Below are positions 33,592 through 41,097 of a DNA stretch of 64,000 nt, piece by piece. The notes beneath the pieces were generated by a model that worked only from the letters and a program-made list of their open reading frames with translations, did no database searches and was not told the DNA's origin. Position numbers and translations under genes: made by a program. Each line of letters opens with the position of its first letter. Within the stretch, counting starts at the first letter, position 1. The stretch comes from Hyphomicrobium methylovorum (GTDB lineage Bacteria > Pseudomonadota > Alphaproteobacteria > Rhizobiales > Hyphomicrobiaceae), in contig NZ_QHJE01000001.1 of NCBI RefSeq assembly GCF_013626205.1, forward strand, positions 682,001 through 746,000, given 5' to 3'.

Positions 33592-34209
33592 CTAGACGAG
33601 CTTCAGTTCGACGGCGATACGCACCATTTCAGACGACGTGCGTGCGCCGAGCTTGGTCCGCAGCATCGCGCAATCGGCGGCAACCGTTTTGTACGATACG
33701 GAAATCTCGTTTGCGATCTCCGCCATACTGCGCCCCCGAGCCAGCATGCGCAGGACAAGATGTTCGCGGTCGCTCATCAGCGCCGTCGTTCCGCGAGCCT
33801 TGGCGCGCAGCAAGGCCATCTCCTGAATCAGCTCGTCGGAAATCCAAGATTCGCCCCGCGCGACCGCAAGCACCGCATCGCGCAAATCGAAGGGATCGCC
33901 GTTTTTGCTCACGTAGCTTTTGGCGCCGCACTCAATCGCCTGGATAGCAAGCATCGGCGTGTCGCTCATCGAAAACACGACGATGCGCATGTTCGGATCG
34001 GCCGCAGTGAACTCCCGCGTCAGTTCAAGTCCGGAGGCGTCCGGGAGATTGATGTCGATGACGGTGACGTCGGGATTTTCGCTCTGCACGGCGGCGCGCG
34101 CCGCGGCGGCTGTCCGCGCTTCCACCATTTCCACTCCATCATCTTCCGAGAACAGCGCGCGACATCCGGAAATGACGATCGGGTGGTCCTCGACGACGAG
34201 AAGTTTCAC
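33592..34209 (-). CDS. NarL/LuxR-type response regulator
   Basis: 205 residues from a GTG at 34209 (MKLLVVEDHP as translated); an ATG at 34272 would add a 21-residue basic extension not typical of receivers. Receiver with E7/D8, phospho-acceptor D52 in VTVIDINLPD and K102; LuxR HTH with MSDREHLVLRMLARGRSM and SYKTVAADCAMLRTKLG. Divergent from its likely kinase at 34318. Third member of the regulator family in this window, also at 1548 and 18622. Confidence 0.88.
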   Translation of the reverse strand: MKLLVVEDHPIVISGCRALFSEDDGVEMVEARTAAAARAAVQSENPDVTVIDINLPDASGLELTREFTAADPNMRIVVFSMSDTPMLAIQAIECGAKSYVSKNGDPFDLRDAVLAVARGESWISDELIQEMALLRAKARGTTALMSDREHLVLRMLARGRSMAEIANEISVSYKTVAADCAMLRTKLGARTSSEMVRIAVELKLV

Positions 34210-34284
34210 GATTGGCTTCGCTCTTATTGACCTTTTATTGTTTGGTTCTAACCGGCGACGACTGAAATTCAACGCAGAAATTTC

Positions 34285-34298
34285 GAGAATTTTTCCTG
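34285..34298. promoter_or_regulatory. Degenerate palindrome before the third kinase gene
   Basis: GAGAATTTTTCCTG matches 12 of 14 positions of GGGAATTTTTCCCG from the lanM promoter. It is 20 bp before the kinase start and 76 bp from the divergent regulator start, a position compatible with autoregulation. Confidence 0.45.
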
Positions 34299-34317
34299 AG
34301 CGAGGCGGCGGTTTTCC

Positions 34318-35679
34318 ATGTCCATTCAGTTGCGGCTCAATCTGGCCATTGCACTTCTCATGGCGCTTGGCCTGTTCTTCATGATCGGATTCATTCTGAT
34401 CGATGCGAAGCCAAGAACGGAAGCCGAGAACGAAAGCACGATTTTCCTAACGGAAACGCTGATTAAGTCGTCACTGCAAGCGCTGAAAGAGTCTGCAGAC
34501 CCTCAGGAAGCGCTGAACCGACTTGTTGGAGAACTCAGGAACCTTCGTCATGCTTCGGTGCGGCTCGCGTCCTCTCCGATAGATGCCGGAAAAGGCGCGG
34601 AAGAGGTCGAAGAAGGCTCGTGGATTCCGTGGGAAAAATCCGAGCCTCTCACGGCATTGAGCATTCCCGTCGAAGTCGGCGGGAAGGTGATCGACACGAT
34701 CGAGATTTTACCGCGCCCCGGAGACGAGCTTGAGGAGCTTTGGGAAGCTATCGCCCGCATCTTCCAATTGGGCGTCATCATCCTGGCGGTAACGCTGCTT
34801 CTGACGTGGGTGATCATCAACCGATCTCTCAAGCCTGTGCATGCGCTGCGGAACGCAATGGGTCGGCTGGAGGCTGGTGACTTTGACTTCAGGGTGAAGG
34901 AAGAAGGCCCGCCCGAACTAAAAAGCATTTGCGGGAGTCTCAACGGTCTCGCGGCCGCTCTGCAGACCGCGCAGAAGGAGAACCGCAGTCTCACGGCGCA
35001 TATGATCCTCATTCAAGATCAGGAGCGGCGAGACATTGCCCGTGAACTTCACGACGAGCTCGGACCGTATCTCTTTTCGATGCGGACGGATGGCGCGCTT
35101 TTGGGACGCGAACTTGAGAAGCCCGAGCCCGACCTCACCAAGTCTCAGCGCCTGACCAGCCAGATCATCGGTCACGTCGATCAGCTCAGACAGACGAACC
35201 GTCGTGTTCTTGAGCGGCTCACTCCTCCCGGTTTGTCAGAACTCGGTCTCAGCGGCGCTATTCAGGCGATGGTCGCGATGTGGCGGCGCGGAAAGAGCGA
35301 CGTTGAAATCGATCTCAATCTCGAAGGGACGCTCGACCTCCTGGATGAATCCACTCGGCTGACCGTCTATCGCATCATTCAGGAAGGGCTGACGAATGCG
35401 TTTCGGCATTCTGGCGCAGAACATATTTCGGTCGGGGTATTCTTGCGGGAGAAGCCGCCGTTGGGGACCGGTGGAAGCGATCAGAACAACGTAGGGGTTG
35501 TTGAGGTTTCCGTCCGTGACAATGGGCACGGGCGGCCTGAACCGAGTCAGGACGGGTTCGGTCTCAGGGCCATGCGCGAGCGCGTCAGTGCGCTTTCCGG
35601 ATCGTTTTCGTTCGCGTCTGTCGAGGGCAAAGGCACTGACCTCAGCGTGACGTTGCCAGCAAGTCTGGCCGTTAGCTGA
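34318..35679 (+). CDS. Membrane sensor histidine kinase, HisKA_3 type
   Basis: 453 residues: membrane segments about 8-29 and 148-168, periplasmic region between them, HAMP to about 220, HisKA_3 with H245 in DIARELHDELGPYLF, HATPase with IIQEGLTNAFRHSG, VRDNGHGRP and GFGLRAMRERV. Divergent from its probable partner regulator. Similar in architecture and H-box to the kinases at 2234 and 19239, so the three arose by duplication. Its last eight bases overlap the convergent PepSY gene. Confidence 0.9.
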   Translation: MSIQLRLNLAIALLMALGLFFMIGFILIDAKPRTEAENESTIFLTETLIKSSLQALKESADPQEALNRLVGELRNLRHASVRLASSPIDAGKGAEEVEEGSWIPWEKSEPLTALSIPVEVGGKVIDTIEILPRPGDELEELWEAIARIFQLGVIILAVTLLLTWVIINRSLKPVHALRNAMGRLEAGDFDFRVKEEGPPELKSICGSLNGLAAALQTAQKENRSLTAHMILIQDQERRDIARELHDELGPYLFSMRTDGALLGRELEKPEPDLTKSQRLTSQIIGHVDQLRQTNRRVLERLTPPGLSELGLSGAIQAMVAMWRRGKSDVEIDLNLEGTLDLLDESTRLTVYRIIQEGLTNAFRHSGAEHISVGVFLREKPPLGTGGSDQNNVGVVEVSVRDNGHGRPEPSQDGFGLRAMRERVSALSGSFSFASVEGKGTDLSVTLPASLAVS

Positions 35680-37225
35680 CGCCAGGAACCACTTCTGCCC
35701 GCGTCGCGCGGGCGAACTTACGCCAGGTGCCCCAGGCGACGACCGCGAGGAGCACCGCAATTGCCAAGATCGCAAGCGAGACATAAATCGCTGCCGGATC
35801 GGTTGCCCTGCCCCACCACCGGATCGCATAAGCCGCGATAAGCGCGGCGCTGGTTATCGCGCCGGCGGCTTGCAGCCAAGCGCGCACTGGCGCGGCATTC
35901 TTCAACAAAAGCGCGAGGGCGAAACTCAGAGCAACAGCTATGCAATAGACCGGAAGCAGAAAATTCTTACCGGTTGCGAGCGATGTTATGGCCGTCAGCG
36001 CGAGCGCTGCAGGCTGGCTCCATACGACGGCGGCCCAGATGCGCTCCCAAACCGGAACCGCGCGACCTTTATCGCGACGTCGCGCCAACCAAATAACGAC
36101 ACCGCTTTGCGTAATCACAGTCAACGCAAGACCGAGCAGCACGTAGACGAACTTGATGCCAGCGCCTCCGAACCAACCGAAATGCAGCGGCTGAAGCACG
36201 CCGAGGATCTGCTGCCCGATGCCGCCTGTTTCGAGGCCGCCGTCGCCGAGCGATTTTCCGGCGTCGTCGAAATAATAGATGTTGGCAAATGCAAGGTGGC
36301 CGGGCGTGCGCATTGCCAGATGCACGATCTGTCCCTGATGGCCGGGGTGCTGAAAGTTAGCTGAAAAGAAAACGGCATCGCCGCGCTCTTTCTTCACAGC
36401 TTCAATCATCGCCTTGATGTCAGGTAGCGGTGCCGCCACCTCCACTTCCTCGGCCCTTGGCCCGAGAATAGCGGAGAATGCCTTTTCGGAATCTCCGTCG
36501 TAGGCCGCCAGCGCGAGCACGCCGACAATCAATGTCGAAAGCCCGAGCAGCGCTCCCGCCAACGTCACGACGAAGTGAAACGGAAATCCCCATACGCCGA
36601 GACGATTGTGAATGTCTGCTTCCTGAAGCCGCTTCGAGCCACCCCATCGAAAGGCGAACGCATCCTTGAACAAGCGCGGATGCGAGAGCAGACCAGATAG
36701 CAGCGACGACAGCAACGCAACTCCCGTCAGTCCGACAAGGAACATCCCCCATACGCGCGGCAAATGCAGATTCATGTGAAGCGCGCCGACGAATTCCGAC
36801 ATCGGGGCCACCACCCGTGTAACGAGGTGTCCGTCTGCGTCAGCGAGCCATTCACCACGCCCGCCGCCTTCGTGGCCTTGGTATGAAATGACGAGGCGGG
36901 GATTGAGCGCAGATGGACCGGTGATGTCGATATGGTCGTGCGCGTTGTCCGCCACAGCTTGCGCGTAGCCGCTGGTGACTGCTTCGCCGATAGCATCGAG
37001 CGATAACGGCGTTTGGATCAACGGGCCGTCGGGCTGCTCCCAGCGATTGAGTTCATGCATGAAAACGCAAACAGTGCCGGTGATGCAGACGATGTAGATC
37101 AGCGCGGCGAAGGCCAGACCCAATGCCGAGTGTCCAGCAAGCATAGCCTTGACGAATGCGGGCGAAAGAAACGGCTTTCGGCGCATTTGTGTGGATGATC
37201 TTTCGTTGCTTGCGACTTCAGTCAT
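35672..37225 (-). CDS. PepSY-associated membrane protein (putative metallophore reductase)
   Basis: 517 residues from the ATG at 37225, which overlaps the stop of the upstream gene by ATGA; the frame extends further but into that gene. A PepSY-TM architecture: first membrane helix about residues 29-49 (GLAFAALIYIVCITGTVCVF), large periplasmic domain, helices near AGALLGLSTLIVGVLALAA, VYVLLGLALTVITQ and several at the C-terminus. Such proteins are encoded next to siderophore receptors and are thought to reduce the imported metal complex. Third gene after the TonB receptor. Confidence 0.88.
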   Translation of the reverse strand: MTEVASNERSSTQMRRKPFLSPAFVKAMLAGHSALGLAFAALIYIVCITGTVCVFMHELNRWEQPDGPLIQTPLSLDAIGEAVTSGYAQAVADNAHDHIDITGPSALNPRLVISYQGHEGGGRGEWLADADGHLVTRVVAPMSEFVGALHMNLHLPRVWGMFLVGLTGVALLSSLLSGLLSHPRLFKDAFAFRWGGSKRLQEADIHNRLGVWGFPFHFVVTLAGALLGLSTLIVGVLALAAYDGDSEKAFSAILGPRAEEVEVAAPLPDIKAMIEAVKKERGDAVFFSANFQHPGHQGQIVHLAMRTPGHLAFANIYYFDDAGKSLGDGGLETGGIGQQILGVLQPLHFGWFGGAGIKFVYVLLGLALTVITQSGVVIWLARRRDKGRAVPVWERIWAAVVWSQPAALALTAITSLATGKNFLLPVYCIAVALSFALALLLKNAAPVRAWLQAAGAITSAALIAAYAIRWWGRATDPAAIYVSLAILAIAVLLAVVAWGTWRKFARATRAEVVPGVS

Positions 37226-37821
37226 GCGGGTAGCAATTTCGGTAGAAAAGCGATGGCATAGCCGGTCGCGGAAATCGCGAGCAGCAAAAGGGTCGCGCGA
37301 AGGATCTTCGCGTCGGCGAGCGTCCACGCCATGCCCGCTCCCCACAGCACCGGCACCAATATGCCGCCGATAACGACGCGGTCGTGCACCCCGAACGGCA
37401 TGGCGACCGCAAAGGCAACGCCGACCCCGATTGCGGCAACACCTGCGAGGACGATCGAGAGCAAACTTTTGGCGATGGCTCGCGTCCAATTGGTCGGGCG
37501 GTCTTCAGGTTCGAGTGCCGCAGCCAACGAGCTGGCAGAACGAAGCTTATTGCCTCGCCGTTCTATCGTCAGCGCGACGATCGCATAGGCGGCGAGCGCC
37601 AACGCGAGAAGCCCATAGGCGATGCCGACTTCTGCGCTCGATTGCAAAGCGAAGCACACGAAGCCAGCAATGACGAGCGCCCAGCCGCTGAGAACCCTCA
37701 GCCACGAGCCATTTGGTCGGGCCAGCCAGTTCAGCCGCAGCAGCCAAATTCCCGCTGCGATCAACATCGTGCCCGCGAGCGCTGTCGACACGTTTTGTGT
37801 AAGCGCGTCGACCGTCTGCAA
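37222..37821 (-). CDS. Polytopic membrane protein of the TonB-receptor operon
   Basis: 199 residues from a TTG at 37821 preceded by GAGGA; an internal ATG (MLIAAGIWLL) is a shorter alternative. Five or so hydrophobic segments (LAGTMLIAAGIWLLRL, VLSGWALVIAGFVCFAL, GIAYGLLALALAAYAIVAL, SIVLAGVAAIGVGVAFAVA, ATLLLLAISATGYAIAFL) with almost no soluble domain. Lies 54 bp after the receptor and is coupled to the PepSY gene. No family recognised with confidence; probably an inner-membrane partner in metallophore uptake or reduction. Confidence 0.75.
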   Translation of the reverse strand: MQTVDALTQNVSTALAGTMLIAAGIWLLRLNWLARPNGSWLRVLSGWALVIAGFVCFALQSSAEVGIAYGLLALALAAYAIVALTIERRGNKLRSASSLAAALEPEDRPTNWTRAIAKSLLSIVLAGVAAIGVGVAFAVAMPFGVHDRVVIGGILVPVLWGAGMAWTLADAKILRATLLLLAISATGYAIAFLPKLLPA

Positions 37822-37875
37822 ACGGATCCTCGTTCCTTAGTGTTTCCGGCGGGCGAGATCGCAGCCGACGCCGAT

Positions 37876-40443
37876 CTAAAACTTGTAGGTAAGGCCCGTA
37901 ATGATCGTGCGCGCCTGTCCCAGGAAGCAGTCGCCGCGCGAGGCAGTGCACGTTGTCACCGTGTACTTGTCGGCAACGTTCTGGACCGTCAAATCCCAAC
38001 GCCAATCGTCTTTCTCATAGGCGACCATGGCGTCGAAGAGCGTAAAGCCCGGCGTCTTAACTGACAGCCTCTCAAATGTGGCTACGTCGAGTGCAACGCT
38101 GTCGGTTTCGCCGGTGTAGCGAACGCCGCCGCCGAACGAGAGGCCGCGAAGCCAGGAGTCCTGGAAGCTATAGATCCCCCAGAGTGATGCCATATGCTTC
38201 GGATCGCCTTCCGTTCTCTCACCTTGCATCAACTGAGAAATGCCGGATGGAAACGGGAATAGCTCCGGATACTTCTCGTACTTCGCATCCGTATAGCTAT
38301 AGCTGGCGATAACCTTGACTTCCCTGGTGAGCTGACCCGCAGCCTCGATTTCGAAGCCACGCACTTTTACGTCCGCGCCCTGAACCGCCTGGAATAGGAT
38401 GTCCGGCTGCACGATCCGATTGCGATCGGTCAGTTCGTAGATCGCGGCATTGATGAGGAATGGCGCGCCATTCGGCTGGTATTTGAAGCCCACCTCGACC
38501 TGCTCGCCCCTATTTGCCTGAGCGGGCCGCGTATCGAGGAACGACGCGTATAGATTGTCCGCCACCGGAACACCCGGGTTCGCGCTGAAGGACGTTGCGT
38601 AGCTGACGTAAGGCGACAGACCGGATTTGAAATTGTACATCAGCGCAGCGCGCCCGGTCAGTGCATCCTCGTGCTCAGTCGGGTTGCCGGTTTGAGCTGC
38701 CGAGAGCCAGTCCTGCCGCAATCCAAGGATGGCTTGCCATTGGCCAAGCTTCAGCTGATCCTGCACATAGATGCCTGTCTGCTGCTGCACCTTAGGCGCC
38801 AAATCATACATCTTGATGTCGTTCGCGGGCACGAAGACGCGTGGATCGGTGGTCGATAGGAAGACCGTCCGCCTGTTGTATTGTGGCGCGTAGATATCGA
38901 AGACCGATTGTATCGGAAAGAATGGTTGCGTCGACGAGGTCAACACGTTGTCGACGAGCAGGCCTGCCGAAGCACTGGTCTGCGAATAGCGCATATAGTC
39001 GAAGCCACCGAGCACCTTGTGCTCGAACGGGCCCGTTGAGAATCGCGCAACGAAGTTCGTATCCGAGTTAAATACAGTCGTATCTTGAGACGTCTTTGTG
39101 CGTGCGCGTGCGATCTCGCTTTGCCCGGCATTCAGGAACGGCGCATTCGACGGGTCCAGCGGAGCGATGGGTAAATTGAACGGCGGGCTGCTCATCATCG
39201 CGAACAAACTGTTGAGATACCCGAAGCGCGCAGGTGACAAGATCGCGGAGTACGTCGAGTCCGTATCGTTTGCCGTGTGCGCGTAACGCATCGACTGGTG
39301 GAACTTCAGCGCATCGCTGAAGCGATGATCGAACAACAACGTTCCGGATTGCTGCTCCGTATTGTTGTAGTCCCCCGGCTCACCAGCGAAGGTGTTGATT
39401 GGGACGCGCTGTCCGTTGACGTTGGGCGTTAGCGTGCCGATGTTCGGGAAGAACTGCTCTGTGGAGCCGCCTTTGTCCTTTCGGAAATTACCAAGGACCG
39501 TGACGGTCGTGTCGTTCGTCGGGCGATAGGTGATCGACGGAGCGAGGAACAAGCGATCGTTGCCCACGTAGTCGACCTGAGTATCCGCGTCGCGCGCGAG
39601 ACCAACGACGCGGTACAGCCACTTGCCATCGGTGGTCATCGGTCCGGTGAAATCAAAGCGCGTCTGCTTGAAGTCGAACGAGCCGTATTGGATACCGATC
39701 TCGTTGTAGGGCACATCCAACGGCAGCTTCGACACCGCGTTGATGATGCCGCCTGTCGGCGCCTGGCCATAGAGCATCGAGGCTGGTCCGCGGAGTGCTT
39801 CCACACGCTCCAACCCATATGGCTCGATCGGCGCGGTGCTTACGGAGTAGCCGTTTGAAACCTTCATTCCGTCGAGAAAGTATGCCGCCTGGGTGCCGCG
39901 AATACTGGCGAAGTCGCCGCGGCTGTCGACGCCATACGGCTCAGCCTGCACGCCAGGCATATAGCGCAATGCCTGATCGAGCGTTTGCACGCCCTGGTCG
40001 CGCATCTGCTCCTTGCCCGCAACGGAGATAGACTGCGGCGTTTCCCGCAGAGGTGTGTCGGTTTTCGTGCCGGACGTCGAATTCGTTGCTGCGTATCCGT
40101 CGACGATTGCAGCGGCACCTGGACCGGACGGCGCGCGCGGGCCGTCCGCGTATGGCGTCGCAACGCCTGTCGGAGCGGCTGTCGATCCACTCGCAACGGC
40201 CTGCGGAGCTTGCTTCTTCGCACGCTTTTTCGGCGCGGGCTTCGGCTTGGTCTGCGTAACAACCTCGACCTGCGGAAGCTGCGCAGCACTGTCTACATCT
40301 TGTGCTGCTTCACTTGCGGCCGAAGCGTCAGCGCCGTCGGGCTGCTGCGCGCTGGCAATGCCGGGACACGCCAGAATAATCGCAACCGCAGCCGTCTTTG
40401 CCCGCAGGCCAGAGCGGCTGCGTACAGTCATCACATTCTTCAT
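37876..40443 (-). CDS. TonB-dependent siderophore-type receptor
   Basis: 855 residues: signal peptide (to GIASAQQ), a Pro/Lys/Ala-rich linker with a TonB-box-like LPQVEVVTQTKPKP, plug domain (LRETPQSISVAGKEQMRDQG, TLDQALRYMPGV, SIRGTQAAYFLDGMK), and a 22-strand barrel ending in the terminal Phe of GLTYKF. It belongs to the FhuE/FpvA-like ferric-siderophore receptor group. Operon with two membrane proteins supports metallophore uptake. The ligand is unknown; the neighbouring lanthanide genes make a lanthanophore conceivable, but iron is the default expectation. Preceded by a structured leader with an upstream frame. Confidence 0.93.
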   Translation of the reverse strand: MKNVMTVRSRSGLRAKTAAVAIILACPGIASAQQPDGADASAASEAAQDVDSAAQLPQVEVVTQTKPKPAPKKRAKKQAPQAVASGSTAAPTGVATPYADGPRAPSGPGAAAIVDGYAATNSTSGTKTDTPLRETPQSISVAGKEQMRDQGVQTLDQALRYMPGVQAEPYGVDSRGDFASIRGTQAAYFLDGMKVSNGYSVSTAPIEPYGLERVEALRGPASMLYGQAPTGGIINAVSKLPLDVPYNEIGIQYGSFDFKQTRFDFTGPMTTDGKWLYRVVGLARDADTQVDYVGNDRLFLAPSITYRPTNDTTVTVLGNFRKDKGGSTEQFFPNIGTLTPNVNGQRVPINTFAGEPGDYNNTEQQSGTLLFDHRFSDALKFHQSMRYAHTANDTDSTYSAILSPARFGYLNSLFAMMSSPPFNLPIAPLDPSNAPFLNAGQSEIARARTKTSQDTTVFNSDTNFVARFSTGPFEHKVLGGFDYMRYSQTSASAGLLVDNVLTSSTQPFFPIQSVFDIYAPQYNRRTVFLSTTDPRVFVPANDIKMYDLAPKVQQQTGIYVQDQLKLGQWQAILGLRQDWLSAAQTGNPTEHEDALTGRAALMYNFKSGLSPYVSYATSFSANPGVPVADNLYASFLDTRPAQANRGEQVEVGFKYQPNGAPFLINAAIYELTDRNRIVQPDILFQAVQGADVKVRGFEIEAAGQLTREVKVIASYSYTDAKYEKYPELFPFPSGISQLMQGERTEGDPKHMASLWGIYSFQDSWLRGLSFGGGVRYTGETDSVALDVATFERLSVKTPGFTLFDAMVAYEKDDWRWDLTVQNVADKYTVTTCTASRGDCFLGQARTIITGLTYKF

Positions 40444-40560
40444 TGCCTAGTTTGGCCCCCCGGCCCAATTCCTCACGCGCTTCGGCACGCAGTCCCGACG
40501 GAGTCACAGCATCTCTACGGACGCGTGACCCTCCTGCGTGGCTAAGGATGCACACACCCT
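40443..40560 (-). promoter_or_regulatory. Structured leader with overlapping upstream frame before the TonB receptor
   Basis: On the receptor strand, the leader can fold into CACGCAG/CTGCGTG (40534-40540 with 40486-40492) enclosing GGGTCAC/GTGACTC (40525-40531 with 40501-40507). A further GCATC/GATGC pairing would interlock with these. A GTG-initiated frame (VCILSHAGGSRVRRDAV...) begins at 40555 and runs in another phase past the receptor start at 40443. Compatible with post-transcriptional control; no known riboswitch consensus (cobalamin, TPP) could be matched. The remaining part of the 654-bp gap up to 41097 is AT-richer and contains no gene I can support. Confidence 0.4.
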
Positions 40561-41065
40561 AACTATTGTCTACTAATTATGTAATGTTTTGGAATTTCGC
40601 CGCAGCTTTTACGCGCGCGGGATTTTGAAAGCCGAGTTCGTCGGGCGTGATGCGTCGCGGAGCGGTCTTTGAAACTGTCGAAAGCTTGATGCGGACAAGA
40701 GCGTGTGCAAACCACGAGCAAGGTCCGCAAAACGGGAGATGTATTAATCCGGCAACAGAAAAAACGAATTTGCCGCTTTCGTCCGCGCGAGGAATTAGTC
40801 CCATATCGGAGATGTGACAGCGATATTAGCAATGCTTCCCAGAACGGCCCATACATTTACCGCTCTATGGCTGGATCGCCGGCAAGATAAGCAGAACAGG
40901 AAAATAACGTCACATACTGAGTTTTTCCAGAACAACGCCGAATACCGAACTTATCTAACGTTTCAACCCGCATGAAATTTGAGCAGCTTCGACGGACACG
41001 CCCAGTGTCCGAATGATGTCTGCTGACTTCTGCGGGACCGACTTCGAATTCTTTGGCCACAAAGT

Positions 41066-41086
41066 CTCCCGAACTCAATTCGGGAG
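41066..41086 (+). promoter_or_regulatory. Dyad just before the autotransporter start
   Basis: CTCCCGAA (41066-41073) and TTCGGGAG (41079-41086), perfect 8-bp arms with a five-base loop, 11 bases before the start codon and adjacent to the G-rich ribosome site. Could be an operator or an RNA hairpin restricting ribosome access. Confidence 0.45.
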
Positions 41087-41097
41087 CGGGGGGAGTC

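Noticed and set aside
32944..34230. A 428-residue plus-strand frame overlapping the SUMF1-like gene and the third response regulator
   Set aside because: It runs through two well-supported genes in other frames and its sequence shows no domain or signal peptide.
40443..40560. Cobalamin riboswitch considered for the TonB-receptor leader
   Set aside because: I could not find the conserved B12-box or the flanking core elements, and the receptor is of the siderophore type rather than BtuB-like.
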